Shown: positions 41,927-50,854 of the stretch, piece by piece
How positions within the stretch are numbered: position 1 is the stretch's first letter
Layout of the letters: every line of letters starts with the position of its first letter
From: Streptomyces curacoi
GTDB lineage: Bacteria > Actinomycetota > Actinomycetes > Streptomycetales > Streptomycetaceae
DNA: 64,000 nt
NCBI RefSeq assembly: GCF_001513975.1
Contig: NZ_KQ947997.1
Coordinates: 85,538-149,537, forward strand
Direction of reading: 5' to 3'
Made by a program: the position numbers and the translations under genes
Notes under the pieces: generated by a model
What the model saw: the letters and a program-made list of their open reading frames with translations, nothing else
The model's database searches: none
Told to the model about the DNA's origin: nothing

Positions 41927-42979
41927 ATGGCACACGGTCCGCAGAGTCTGCTGAGTCTTGAGGGCGCGACCGTACGGTTCGGCGGGTGGGCCGCGCTGGA
42001 CGGCGTCGATCTCGATGTCGCCGAGCACGAGATCGTGTGCGTGCTCGGGCCGAGCGGCAGCGGCAAGTCGACGCTGCTGCGGGCGGTGGCGGGGCTGCAA
42101 CCGCTGGACGGCGGGCGGGTGCTGCTCGACGGACGGGACCAGGCGGGGGTGCCCGCGCACAAGCGGGGAGTCGGGCTGATGTTCCAGGACCATCAGCTGT
42201 TCCCCCAGCGGGACGTCGGCGGCAATGTGGCCTTCGGGGCGCGCATGCACGGCGCCTCCAAGGGTGAACAGACCGAGCGGGTACGGGAGCTGCTCGACCT
42301 GGTCGGACTGCCGGGCGCCGCCCGCCGTGCCGTCGCCTCCCTGTCCGGCGGTGAGCAGCAGCGGGTGGCGCTGGCCCGGGCACTCGCTCCCCGGCCGCGG
42401 CTGCTGATGCTGGACGAGCCGCTCGGCCAGCTCGACCGCTCGCTGCGGGAGCGGCTCGTGGTCGAACTCCGGGAGCTTTTCGGTCGGTTGGGCACCACCG
42501 TGCTGGCCGTGACGCACGACCAGGGCGAGGCCTTCGCGCTCGCCGACCGGGTCGTGGTGATGCGGGACGGGCGGATCGCCCAGACCGGTACGCCGCTTCA
42601 GGTGTGGCAGCGGCCGGTGGACGAGTTCGTGGCCCGCTTCCTCGGGTTCGAGAACGTGGTCGAGGGCACGGTCGTGGGCGAGGCCGCGGACACCCCCTGG
42701 GGCAAGCTGCCGGTGGGCGAGGGTTCCGTGCAGGGCACGCGGACGCTGCTCGTACGGCCGGCCGGAGTGCGGCTCGTGGCCGCCGACGCCGGGCTGCGCT
42801 GCACAGTCGCCGCGCGGACCTTCAAGGGCACCCATGTCGCCGTCCGCCTCCAGCCGGAGGACGCCCCGCGCCTGGAAGCGGCGTGCGCGTTGCGGGACGC
42901 GCCGGAGGTCGGGGACGAGGTCGGGGTGGAGTTCGACGCCGCCGAAATCGTGGTGCTCGGCGGAGGGCAGCGCCCCTAG
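41927..42979 (+). CDS. thiQ: Thiamine-type ABC transporter ATP-binding protein
   Basis: A 350-residue ATPase. Walker A is GPSGSGKSTLL (about 41-51), Q-loop MFQDHQLFPQ (about 85), signature LSGGEQQR (about 139), Walker B LLMLDEPLGQLD (about 158-169), H-loop TVLAVTHDQGE. A C-terminal TOBE-like regulatory domain follows from about 240. ATG 41927 directly follows the thiP stop. Third of the riboswitch-controlled operon. Confidence 0.93.
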   Translation: MAHGPQSLLSLEGATVRFGGWAALDGVDLDVAEHEIVCVLGPSGSGKSTLLRAVAGLQPLDGGRVLLDGRDQAGVPAHKRGVGLMFQDHQLFPQRDVGGNVAFGARMHGASKGEQTERVRELLDLVGLPGAARRAVASLSGGEQQRVALARALAPRPRLLMLDEPLGQLDRSLRERLVVELRELFGRLGTTVLAVTHDQGEAFALADRVVVMRDGRIAQTGTPLQVWQRPVDEFVARFLGFENVVEGTVVGEAADTPWGKLPVGEGSVQGTRTLLVRPAGVRLVAADAGLRCTVAARTFKGTHVAVRLQPEDAPRLEAACALRDAPEVGDEVGVEFDAAEIVVLGGGQRP

Positions 42980-42988
42980 GGTGCTCCC

Positions 42989-43825
42989 ATGACCCCGCTA
43001 GCGCATGACCGGTACTGCGACGAGATCGCCCATCAGATACGGCAGTTGAGGGCGGTGGTGACCTCCGGCGCGGACCTCTCGGCCACCGTGCCGACCTGCC
43101 CGGACTGGTCGCTGGAACAGCTCGTACGGCATCTGGGCGGCGCCCTGCGCTGGGTGGAGCTGATGGTGCGGACACGCGCCGAGGAGGAGATCCCGGAGGA
43201 GCGGGTGCCCGGGGCCGGCGGCCCCGAGGGCGAGGGCGACGCCGCCGCGCTGGACGCCTGGCTCGCCGAGACCGGCGAGATGATCGTCGGCACCCTGCGC
43301 GAGGCCGGGCCGGACGCGAAGGTGTGGGGATGGGCCGGGATCCTCAATGCCGGGTTCTGGGCCCGCCGTATGACGCACGAGATCACCGTCCACCGCGCGG
43401 ACGCGGCGCTCGCCGCAGGGCTGCCCTACGAGGTCGCGCCGGACGTGGCCGCCGACGCGGTCGACGAGTGGCTGGAGATCGTGGAGTGGTCGCAGCGGAC
43501 GTTGCCCGACGATCCGGCGAGGGAGCTGCGCCGGCCGGGGAGCAGTATCCATCTGCACGCCACCGACACCGGCTCCGACGTGAACGCCGAGCGAAGCGAG
43601 ATGGGGGTCCCCCCGCCCGAAGGGTGGGGGAGGGTGATCGACCTCTCCGAGGAGGTCGTCGCCTGGCGGCGCGGGCATGAGAAGGCGACGGTCGCACTCC
43701 GCGGGCCGTTGACCGCCGTACTGCTCGCCTTCTACCGTCGACTGCCGCTGGACAGCCCCGGGTTGGAGGTCATCGGCGAGCGGGAGCTGCTGGAGTTCTG
43801 GCTGGAGCGGGCGACGTTCGGCTGA
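42989..43825 (+). CDS. DinB-like / maleylpyruvate isomerase N-terminal domain protein (MDMPI family)
   Basis: A 278-residue protein of the mycothiol-dependent maleylpyruvate isomerase group. The DinB bundle shows VPTCPDWSLEQLVRHLGGALRW (about 30-51) and the metal His in RRMTHEITVHRADAA (about 129-143). The C-terminal half carries a palindromic DNA insertion (43588-43634) that adds NAERSEMGVPPPEGWG in frame. The enzyme activity is family-level inference; it may be a mycothiol S-transferase. It follows thiQ by 9 bp and may be co-transcribed. Confidence 0.75.
   Translation: MTPLAHDRYCDEIAHQIRQLRAVVTSGADLSATVPTCPDWSLEQLVRHLGGALRWVELMVRTRAEEEIPEERVPGAGGPEGEGDAAALDAWLAETGEMIVGTLREAGPDAKVWGWAGILNAGFWARRMTHEITVHRADAALAAGLPYEVAPDVAADAVDEWLEIVEWSQRTLPDDPARELRRPGSSIHLHATDTGSDVNAERSEMGVPPPEGWGRVIDLSEEVVAWRRGHEKATVALRGPLTAVLLAFYRRLPLDSPGLEVIGERELLEFWLERATFG
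43588..43634. repeat. Intragenic palindromic Streptomyces-type repeat
   Basis: The stretch from GAGCGAAGCGAG through TGGGGGTCCCCCCGCCCGAA to GGGTGGGGGAG folds on itself (GGGGG/CCCCC and CCCCCGCCC-GAA-GGGTGGGGG). It resembles a repeat I recall scattered through Streptomyces intergenic DNA, here inserted in frame in a coding region. Confidence 0.6.
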
Positions 43826-43852
43826 CACACGCCCGCGCCCCGACACGCGAAG

Positions 43853-43879
43853 GGCCCGCCCCCGCGAAGGGGACGGGCC
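43853..43879. terminator. Bidirectional hairpin
   Basis: GGCCCG at 43853-43858 pairs with CGGGCC at 43874-43879, and CCCC at 43860-43863 with GGGG at 43869-43872. It lies between the MDMPI gene and the sortase substrate gene, which converge. Confidence 0.75.
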
Positions 43880-43906
43880 ACCACGGGCGTTGCCGGTCCT
43901 GGCGCG

Positions 43907-44608
43907 TCAGCGGTCGCTGTTCGCCCCACGGCGGCGCAGGCCGAAGAAGACCGCGCCGCCGCCGATCGCGACCAGGGCGACCGCGATGCCGGCGATCAGG
44001 CCGGTGTTGGAGTTCGCACCGGTCTCGGCGAGGTTGGAGTCACCGGCCGCCGGGGACGGGGCGTTGCTCTCGGTGTCCGCGGGGGCGGTGCTCTCGCTCT
44101 CCGAGGGCGTCGGGGTCGGCGAGTCGGTCTCCTCGGCCGGGGTCGAGGCGGAGTCCGACGGGGTCGGGGTCGGGGCGTCCGACGGAGCCGGCGGCTGCTC
44201 CTCTTCCTTCTTGCAGGCCGTGGACGGGGTCGTCAGGTTCGGCTTGATGTCCTCGTCGACATAGCCCTCGGCCTTGACGTGGACGCGGTACTCGGCGTCC
44301 GGCTTCCAGTTCTCGGCGAAGGTGATGGTGACACCCTCGCGCGAGCCCTTGACCACCTGCTCGCCGACCTTCTTCAGGTCGGCGCCGTTGTTCTGCAGGT
44401 ACACGGTGACGGTCGCCGGGACGCCGCTGGGGTCCACGTCGGTGACGGTGATGACACCCTTGTCGCCGTCGCACTTGGCTTCGGCGGAGAACTCACTGAT
44501 GTCGCACGCGAGCGCGTTGCCCGCGAGGCCGAGCGCGAGCGCGGCCGAGGCGGAGGCAACACCCAGGGCACGCACGGAACGCGCGACAGTACGGCGGTTT
44601 ATGGACAC
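43907..44608 (-). CDS. Sortase-anchored cell-wall protein (LAETG)
   Basis: A 233-residue exported protein. The signal peptide runs to about residue 35 (SASAALALGLAGNALA). A folded part of about 110 residues with two or three Cys follows, then a Pro/Thr/Ser/Asp/Glu spacer (PTPTPSDSAST...), and at the end LAETG (193-197), a membrane helix GLIAGIAVALVAIGGGAVFFG and RRR. LAxTG is the signal of class E sortases that anchor chaplins in Streptomyces. GTG 44608 was chosen. Function unknown, surface exposure expected. Confidence 0.85.
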   Translation of the reverse strand: MSINRRTVARSVRALGVASASAALALGLAGNALACDISEFSAEAKCDGDKGVITVTDVDPSGVPATVTVYLQNNGADLKKVGEQVVKGSREGVTITFAENWKPDAEYRVHVKAEGYVDEDIKPNLTTPSTACKKEEEQPPAPSDAPTPTPSDSASTPAEETDSPTPTPSESESTAPADTESNAPSPAAGDSNLAETGANSNTGLIAGIAVALVAIGGGAVFFGLRRRGANSDR

Positions 44609-44755
44609 GTTTGTCCTTACGAGTTGCTCAACTGAGGGGGGTTGAAGGAGGCGGTGATGTGACATCACCTCCCCCAGGAGTCTCACAGGTTTATAAGCGT
44701 GGCATAAGCAATGTCAACGCATCCGCGGTCCACGGCCGTTGGCTTTGCCGTCTTA

Positions 44756-45868
44756 TTAACCGCCGAGACGTTTCAACGCCTCCGGAGCCTCCTCGATCCG
44801 GTCCACCAGGGCGATCCGCGACTCCATCGACCGGCCCCGGGCGAGGGACTGCAGGAGCGGCCAGGTCGGGAGTTTCTCCGTCCAGTGCGCGCGGTCGACC
44901 AGGACCATGGGGGTGGGCTCGCCACGCGACTCGTAGTAGTTCGGCGTCGCGTTGTCGAAGATCTCCTGGACGGTGCCGGCGGCGCCCGGCAGGAAGACGA
45001 CACCCGCGTTCGAGCGGGCCAGCAGGCCGTCCTCGCGGGTGGCGTTGGCGAAGTACTTGGCAATGTGCGAGGCGAAGGGGTTCGGCGGCTCGTGGCCGTA
45101 GAACCAGGTCGGGATACCGACGGAACGGCCGCCCTTCGGCCAGCGGGCCCGCACCTCGAACGCGGCTGCCGCCCACTCGGTGATCGAGGGTGTGAACCCG
45201 GGCGCCTTCGCCAGGAGCCGGAGGGCGTCGGAGAGCATCTCGCCGTCGTGCGGGGCGGCGTACGCGCCGAGGTTGGCCGCCTCCATCGCGCCGGGGCCGC
45301 CGCCGGTGGCGACCGTGAAACCGGTGCGGGCCAGCTCCCGGCCGAGCCGCGCGGCACCCTCGTAGGCCTGCGTGCCGCGCTTCATCGCGTGGCCGCCCAT
45401 GACGCCCACCACCCGGGCGCCGGCGAGGAGTTCGTCGAGCGCGTCCGAGACGGAGTCGTCGTGGATCGCGCGGAGCATGGAGGCGTAGACGTCCCCGTCC
45501 GCCTTGGTCCGCTGGAACCAGGCGTAGGCGCGGGCGTCGGGCGTGGCCTCGTAGCCGTCCGCCAGCGAGGCGAAGAGCTCGTCGGGGGAGTAGACCAGCC
45601 CCCGGTACGGGTCGAAGGGCAGGTCGGGGACGGGCGGGAAGACCAGGGCGCCGTCCGTGCGTATCTTCGCGGCGGCGTCCTCGCGCATCGGGCAGCCGAG
45701 GAAGACGGCGCCCGCCGTGTCCGTGGTGAGCAGTTCGCGCGTACGGTCCGTCAGGTCGACGGCTTGGACCCGGAATCCGGCGAGCGTGCCGCGCGCCGAG
45801 ACGGTCGCGTCGAACTCCTCCAGCGTCTCGATCTCTCGGTCGTTGTGGTGGGCCGCATGGGCGGGCAT
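44756..45868 (-). CDS. LOG family (lysine decarboxylase-like) Rossmann protein
   Basis: A 370-residue cytosolic protein with the LOG/TIGR00730 fold. GGGPGAMEAANLGAY near 189-203 (PGGxGxxxE-like) and LPGAAGTVQEIFDNA near 294-308 are the catalytic region of cytokinin-type phosphoribohydrolases. A 150-residue N-terminal part is extra relative to classical LOG. ATG 45868 was preferred to a GTG at 45877. Function in Streptomyces is unclear. Confidence 0.8.
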   Translation of the reverse strand: MPAHAAHHNDREIETLEEFDATVSARGTLAGFRVQAVDLTDRTRELLTTDTAGAVFLGCPMREDAAAKIRTDGALVFPPVPDLPFDPYRGLVYSPDELFASLADGYEATPDARAYAWFQRTKADGDVYASMLRAIHDDSVSDALDELLAGARVVGVMGGHAMKRGTQAYEGAARLGRELARTGFTVATGGGPGAMEAANLGAYAAPHDGEMLSDALRLLAKAPGFTPSITEWAAAAFEVRARWPKGGRSVGIPTWFYGHEPPNPFASHIAKYFANATREDGLLARSNAGVVFLPGAAGTVQEIFDNATPNYYESRGEPTPMVLVDRAHWTEKLPTWPLLQSLARGRSMESRIALVDRIEEAPEALKRLGG

Positions 45869-45914
45869 CGTCTGCACCCGCCCATGCTAGGCACGCGGCG
45901 ACGGACGGCGGGCC

Positions 45915-46331
45915 TCAGCCCTCGATGGCCGACGGGTCCATCCACACGACCTCCCAGGTGTGGCCGTCGAGGTCGTCGAAGGAGCGGCCGTACATGAAGT
46001 CCATCTCCTGGACCTTGTCCGACGCGGTGCCGCCGGCGGCGACGGCCTTCTCCACCAGCTCGTCCACCTTCTCGCGGCTCTCGGCGCTCAGACAGATCAG
46101 CACCTCGCTGGTCCTCGTGGCGTCCGCGATCTCCTTCTTGGTGAAGGTCGAGTAGAACGGCTTGGTGAGCAGCATCGCCACGATGGTGTCGCTGATCACC
46201 ACGGAGGCGGCGTTCTCGTCGCTGAACTGCGGGTTGATCGAGTAACCGAGCTCCGTGAAGAACTTCTTCGAGGCGTCGAGGTCGTTCACGGGCAGGTTCA
46301 CGAAGATCATCTGCTGGTAGGTCCTGCTCAT
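45915..46331 (-). CDS. VOC superfamily (glyoxalase/bleomycin-resistance-like) protein
   Basis: A 138-residue protein of the vicinal-oxygen-chelate fold. FVNLPVNDLDASKKFFTELG near 10-29 and FDDLDGHTWEVVWMDP near 117-132 are typical of the YaeR/PhnB-like group. No clear metal ligands beyond family positions. An unusually A-rich upstream region (46410-46441) may hold its promoter. Confidence 0.88.
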   Translation of the reverse strand: MSRTYQQMIFVNLPVNDLDASKKFFTELGYSINPQFSDENAASVVISDTIVAMLLTKPFYSTFTKKEIADATRTSEVLICLSAESREKVDELVEKAVAAGGTASDKVQEMDFMYGRSFDDLDGHTWEVVWMDPSAIEG

Positions 46332-46409
46332 CGGGTCTCTCCCATCGGGGTGCCTGCTGTTCGGTGGGGTAGACCGGGGCCCTGGGCGGAACTCATCGCC
46401 GGGCGGAGA

Positions 46410-46441
46410 ATTTTTTTCCGCGAGTTTCCGCGAGTTTTCGC
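46410..46441 (-). promoter_or_regulatory. A7 tract with 10-bp direct repeats upstream of the VOC gene
   Basis: On the minus strand CTCGCGGAAA occurs twice (10-bp repeat) next to AAAAAAATTCTCCG. Such a run of As is rare at this GC content and could act as an upstream promoter element for the VOC gene. Confidence 0.4.
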
Positions 46442-46454
46442 GCAGCGGGCGCCT

Positions 46455-46472
46455 CGCGGGCTTCGGCTCGCG
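46455..46472 (-). terminator. Hairpin with TTCG tetraloop after the ABC permease gene
   Basis: CGCGGGC-TTCG-GCTCGCG at 46455-46472, 7 bp with one G-U, just past the stop of the minus-strand permease gene. Confidence 0.55.
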
Positions 46473-46473
46473 G

Positions 46474-47934
46474 TCAGCGTGCCAAGGGCAGTGCTGCCAG
46501 CTCCGCCACGATCAGGGTGAGCGGGCCGAAGAGGGCCAGCAGGGCACCGGCGCGCAGGGCTGCCGCGCTGCGGAGCATCGCGGTGGGGGTGCCGAGGCGG
46601 AGCAGCGCGGCCGTGGTGTCGGCGCGGGCCTGTTTGGCCTCTACGGCGGTGGTGAGGAGGGTGGCCAGGGTGCAGCCGGTGACCACGGCGCCGCCGAGGG
46701 CGGTGAGGGGCCCGAAGGGCGGTGCGGCCGCGGTGGCGGAGAGGGGGGCCATGGCATACGCGGCGCAGGTCACGGCGCAGACGACGCCGAGGGGCCGGCC
46801 GATGCGGGTGGCCTCCTCCATGAGAACCCGGCCCGCAAGGAGGCGCAGGGCGCCGGGGCGCACGGCCTGGAGCAGGCGGCCGCAGAGGTGGGTGAGGCCG
46901 GGGGCGGCCAGGGCGAGGCCGAGGGCGGTGAGAACCCAGCCGGCCAGGACTCCCGAGGGGCCGGTGGGCAGGACGGCGGACAGGGTGAGGGTGCCGGAGG
47001 TGGCGCGGCCGGCGTGGGCCTCCATGGCGAGGCCTGCGGCCAGTACGGCGATGCCCCAGGGGAGACCGGCGGGGGGTTTGCGGGGGGCGGGACGGAGCGC
47101 GTGGTCCAGGTCGGTGGCGGTGGTGGGGTCGGCTGCTGCTTCGGTCTCCTTCTCCGGCCCGGGCGCCGCCCCGGCGGCACGGCTGCCCGCCGACTGTGCG
47201 GTGTGGTCGCGCTCAGGGTGTTCGGCCCGGCGGGCCGCGGCGTGATCGGTGGGTCTTTCGCCGCCCTCCGCGGCCTTGTGCGCGGCCGTAGCGCCCCGGC
47301 CGCCCCGCATCAGGTGGCCCCCGAAGCGGCCATACACCCCGAACGGCTCCCGCCTCGCCGGTGTGCCGTACGCCCCGAAGCGGCCGTACGCCCTTCCCGC
47401 CCCCCGCGTCCCGGCGGCCCCGAGCTCCTTCGGCCGGAGCATGAACGCCACCGCCACTGACGCGATCGCCGGTACCAGCGTCAGCAGTGTCAGCGCGGCC
47501 GGCACCGGCAGGGGACTGTCCGCGGCGAGGAACTCCGCTGCCGCGCCGTCGAAGGGCATGCCCGTCAGGTCGCCTCGCAGGTGCAGGAAGCACAGCAGGG
47601 CCAGCAGGGAGCCGAGGGTGCAGGACAGGGCCGTGGCGGCGGCCGCGACGGCCATCAGGCGGGCCGGGCCCAGGCCGATCGCGGCGAGGCCGGGGCGGGG
47701 TCTGGTGCTGGGGTCCGTGCGGGCAGCCGCCACCGCCAGGTGGACGGTGGCGGCCAGTGGGGGTGCGCACCAGGCCAGGCGCAGGAGTGAGGCGGCGGGG
47801 GAGTCCGGGTGGGACATCGCGTAGCCCAGGGCGCTGAGCAGCAGGAAGCCCGTGCCCGCCGACGCCGTCGTGACGAGCAGGCGGCGCAGGTGTACGGCGG
47901 GTCGGGCGCCGCGGGTCAGACGGAGAGCGAGCAC
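46474..47934 (-). CDS. ABC transporter permease (FtsX/MacB-like) with hydrophilic insert
   Basis: A 486-residue permease with about eight membrane segments in two groups (about 20-175 and 285-485). Between them lies a 110-residue Gly/Arg/Ala-rich insert with repeats of YGRFG (AYGRFGAYG...FGVYGRFGG). The GTG start at 47934 overlaps the ATPase by 19 bp. Substrate unknown; the pair resembles exporters of peptides or lipids. Confidence 0.75.
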   Translation of the reverse strand: MLALRLTRGARPAVHLRRLLVTTASAGTGFLLLSALGYAMSHPDSPAASLLRLAWCAPPLAATVHLAVAAARTDPSTRPRPGLAAIGLGPARLMAVAAAATALSCTLGSLLALLCFLHLRGDLTGMPFDGAAAEFLAADSPLPVPAALTLLTLVPAIASVAVAFMLRPKELGAAGTRGAGRAYGRFGAYGTPARREPFGVYGRFGGHLMRGGRGATAAHKAAEGGERPTDHAAARRAEHPERDHTAQSAGSRAAGAAPGPEKETEAAADPTTATDLDHALRPAPRKPPAGLPWGIAVLAAGLAMEAHAGRATSGTLTLSAVLPTGPSGVLAGWVLTALGLALAAPGLTHLCGRLLQAVRPGALRLLAGRVLMEEATRIGRPLGVVCAVTCAAYAMAPLSATAAAPPFGPLTALGGAVVTGCTLATLLTTAVEAKQARADTTAALLRLGTPTAMLRSAAALRAGALLALFGPLTLIVAELAALPLAR

Positions 47935-48656
47935 GCGGCCCGGCCTTCCGTCCCGGCGACCGGGGGCAGGTGCACCGAGTTCACGCGCCGTCCGTCGAGG
48001 AGGGTGATGGTGCGGTCGGCGAGGATCGCCGCGTCCGTCTCGTAGCTGGCCAGGACGACGGTGATGCCGTGCGAGCGGGCCGCCGTCGTCAGGGTGCGCA
48101 GGACGCGTACGCGGTCGGCGCGGTGCAGGGGCGCCGCCGGCTCGTCGGCGAACAGGACCGTCGGTGCGGGGGCCAGGGCGCGGGCGACGCAGACGCGCTG
48201 GCGTTCGGCCTGGAGCAGCTGGTGCGGGCGCTTACGGGCGGCCTCGCCGACGTCAAGGCGCTCCAGCCACTCCAGCGCGGCCGTCTTGGCGCGGCGGCGG
48301 CTGGTGCCGCGCAGCATGAGGGGGAGGGCGGCGTTCTCCCAGACGGTCAGTTCGGGGACCAGGGACGGGTGGGGGTCGATCCAGCTGAAGCGGTCGCGGC
48401 GGAGCCGTTCGCGGGCCAGCGGGTTCATGGTGTGCACCGGCACGCTGTTGAACCAGATCTCGCCGCGGCGCGTCGCCAGCAGACCGGACAGACACCGCAG
48501 GAGAGTGGTCTTGCCGCTGCCGCGCGGGCCGATGACGGCGAGGACCTCACCCTCCTGGACACCGAGCGAGACGCCGCTGAGCGCGGGCGAACCGTCGTTG
48601 TAGGTGAAGTGCAGGGCGCGTGCCCAGAGCACGTCGTTGTCCGGCGGGGCCACCAT
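47916..48656 (-). CDS. ABC transporter ATP-binding protein with degenerate signature
   Basis: A 246-residue ATPase. Walker A is GPRGSGKTT (43-51) and Walker B LFADEP. The signature motif LSGGQ is replaced by LLQAE (LLQAERQRVCVARA), and the D-loop reads PLHRAD. This may slow or abolish ATP hydrolysis. ATG 48656 has GAGG eight bases upstream, better than GTG 48665. It forms a pair with the permease. Confidence 0.82.
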   Translation of the reverse strand: MVAPPDNDVLWARALHFTYNDGSPALSGVSLGVQEGEVLAVIGPRGSGKTTLLRCLSGLLATRRGEIWFNSVPVHTMNPLARERLRRDRFSWIDPHPSLVPELTVWENAALPLMLRGTSRRRAKTAALEWLERLDVGEAARKRPHQLLQAERQRVCVARALAPAPTVLFADEPAAPLHRADRVRVLRTLTTAARSHGITVVLASYETDAAILADRTITLLDGRRVNSVHLPPVAGTEGRAACSLSV

Positions 48657-48885
48657 GGCGTACACCTCGGTTCTGATCCGTTTTCCCGTACCTGTTTCCC
48701 TCGTGCGGGGGAACGAAGGCTGGGCCGATCGGTCACAGGCACGCTAGGCAGGCGTTACCCGGAGCCCGGACAGCACACGGCCCCGGACCGCCGTTTCTCA
48801 CTCGATCGGGCGGCACCGGGGCCGGTGTTGATCATCCGGATGGAAGATTAGATTCCGCCGGTCGGCGGGCTCGCCGTGGGAGGCG
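48657..48885. other. Spacer between the ABC ATPase and aminotransferase genes
   Basis: 229 bp between two minus-strand genes. It must hold the ABC pair's promoter and any end of the aminotransferase transcript. I see no strong hairpin, gene or repeat. Confidence 0.4.
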
Positions 48886-50259
48886 TCACAGCTTGGTCCA
48901 CGCCTCCGACAGCGTCGCCCGCAGGATCTGCTCGATCTCGTCGAACGTCTCCTGGTTGGAGATCAGCGGCGGGGCGAGCTGGACGACGGGGTCACCACGG
49001 TCGTCGGCGCGGCAGTACAGGCCGTTCTCGTAGAGCTTCTTGGAGAGGAAGCCGTACAGGACGCGCTCGGTCTCGTCGGCGTCGAAGGACTCCTTGGTCG
49101 CCTTGTCCTTGACCAGCTCGATGCCGTAGAAGAAGCCGTTGCCGCGGACGTCACCGACGATCGGAAGGTCGTACAGCTTCTCCAGCGTCGCGCGGAACGC
49201 GGCCTCGTTGTCGAGGACGTGCTGGTTGAGGTTCTCGCGCTCGAACAGGTCGAGGTTGGCGAGGCCCACGGCCGCGGAGACCGGGTGGCCGCCGAAGGTG
49301 TAGCCGTGCAGGAAGGTGTTGTCACCCTTGTAGAAGGGCTCGGCGATCCGGTCGGAGATGATGCACGCGCCGATGGGGGAGTAGCCGGAGGTCATGCCCT
49401 TGGCGCAGGTGATCATGTCCGGGACGTAGCCGAACTTGTCGCAGGCGAACATCGTGCCCAGGCGGCCGAAGGCGCAGATGACCTCGTCCGAGACGAGCAG
49501 CACGTCGTACTGGTCGCAGATCTCGCGCACCCGCTGGAAGTAGCCGGGCGGGGGCGGGAAGCAGCCGCCCGCGTTCTGCACCGGCTCCAGGAACACGGCC
49601 GCGACCGTGTCCGGGCCCTCGAAGAGGATCTGCTGCTCGATCTGGTCGGCGGCCCAGCGGCCGAAGGCCTCGGGGTCGTCGCCGAAGATCGGGGCGCGGT
49701 AGATGTTGGTGTTCGGGACCTTGTGGGCGCCGGGGACCAGGGGCTCGAACGGCGCCTTCAGGGCGGGCAGACCCGTGATGGACAGGGCGCCCTGCGGGGT
49801 GCCGTGGTAGGCGACCGCGCGCGAGATGACCTTGTGCTTGGTGGGCTTGCCGACCAGCTTGAAGTACTGCTTGGCGAGCTTCCAGGCGGTCTCCACCGCC
49901 TCACCGCCGCCCGTGGTGAAGAAGACCTTGTTGAGATCGCCCGGCGCGTGGTCCGCGAGGCGGTCGGCGAGCTCGATCGCCTTCGGGTGGGCGTAGGACC
50001 ATACCGGGAAGAACGCCAGCTCCTGCGCCTGCTTGAAGGCGGTCTCGGCCAGCTCGACGCGGCCGTGCCCGGCCTGGACCACGAACAGGCCGGCGAGGCC
50101 GTCGAGGTACCGCTTGCCCTTGTCGTCGTAGATGTAGGTGCCCTCGCCCCGGACGATGGTGGGGACGGGGGAGTTCTCGTACGAGGACATGCGGGTGAAG
50201 TGCATCCACAAGTGGTCGTACGCGGTCCTGCTGAGGTCCTGAGGGCTGTTGGTGCTCAC
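48886..50259 (-). CDS. Class III aminotransferase, probably putrescine/GABA aminotransferase
   Basis: A 457-residue PLP enzyme. The PLP lysine is Lys287 in ITCAKGMTSGYSPIG; FFTTGGGEAVETAWKLA near 111-127 and LVSDEVICAFGRLG near 255-268 are the cofactor-binding parts. Neighbours (Lrp regulator, aminobutyraldehyde-type dehydrogenase, PotD-like protein) point to putrescine degradation: amine to gamma-aminobutyraldehyde. Substrate remains inferred. Starts at GTG 50259. Confidence 0.85.
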   Translation of the reverse strand: MSTNSPQDLSRTAYDHLWMHFTRMSSYENSPVPTIVRGEGTYIYDDKGKRYLDGLAGLFVVQAGHGRVELAETAFKQAQELAFFPVWSYAHPKAIELADRLADHAPGDLNKVFFTTGGGEAVETAWKLAKQYFKLVGKPTKHKVISRAVAYHGTPQGALSITGLPALKAPFEPLVPGAHKVPNTNIYRAPIFGDDPEAFGRWAADQIEQQILFEGPDTVAAVFLEPVQNAGGCFPPPPGYFQRVREICDQYDVLLVSDEVICAFGRLGTMFACDKFGYVPDMITCAKGMTSGYSPIGACIISDRIAEPFYKGDNTFLHGYTFGGHPVSAAVGLANLDLFERENLNQHVLDNEAAFRATLEKLYDLPIVGDVRGNGFFYGIELVKDKATKESFDADETERVLYGFLSKKLYENGLYCRADDRGDPVVQLAPPLISNQETFDEIEQILRATLSEAWTKL

Positions 50260-50278
50260 GGTTATCGGGTCCTCACGG

Positions 50279-50779
50279 TTATCGGGTTCCCCACATGTAG
50301 GTCTGCTTCTTGAGCTTGAGGTAGACGAAGCTCTCGGTGGAGCGGACTCCGGGCACGGCCCGGATGCGTCTGTTGATGACCTCCAGGAGGTGGTCGTCGT
50401 CCTCGCAGACGATCTCCACCATCAGGTCGAAGGACCCCGCGGTCATCACCACGTACTCGCACTCGGACATGGCGGTCAGCGCGTCCGCGACGGACTCCAC
50501 GTCGCCCTCGACGTTCACGCCGACCATCGCCTGGCGCCGGAAGCCCACGGTGAGCGGGTCCGTGACGGCGACGATCTGCATCACGCCCTGGTCCAGCAGT
50601 TTCTGGACACGCTGGCGCACGGCCGCCTCGGACAGGCCGACGGCCTTGCCGATGGCGGCGTACGGCCGGCGGCCGTCCTCCTGGAGTTGTTCGATGATGG
50701 CGAGGGAGACGGCGTCCAGCTGGGGACCGCCGTTCCTGGACTCGCGGGAGTCCCTGTGCTCTGCGCTTCGACTGGCCAC
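50279..50779 (-). CDS. Lrp/AsnC family transcriptional regulator
   Basis: A 166-residue regulator. The HTH is at about 20-65 (LDAVSLAIIEQLQEDGRRPY then LSEAAVRQRVQKLLDQGV) and the RAM ligand domain follows with VMTAGSFDLMVEIVCEDDD near 107-125. Probably controls the flanking catabolic genes by sensing a polyamine or amino acid. Start GTG 50779 is uncertain; GTG 50794 is also in frame. It diverges from the dehydrogenase. Confidence 0.9.
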   Translation of the reverse strand: MASRSAEHRDSRESRNGGPQLDAVSLAIIEQLQEDGRRPYAAIGKAVGLSEAAVRQRVQKLLDQGVMQIVAVTDPLTVGFRRQAMVGVNVEGDVESVADALTAMSECEYVVMTAGSFDLMVEIVCEDDDHLLEVINRRIRAVPGVRSTESFVYLKLKKQTYMWGTR

Positions 50780-50854
50780 GACGTCACTGTGCACGACGTC
50801 TCGACAGTTCCGCAAGGCCGTATCGATGAAATTCGTTGTTTACGTGACTGAGAC

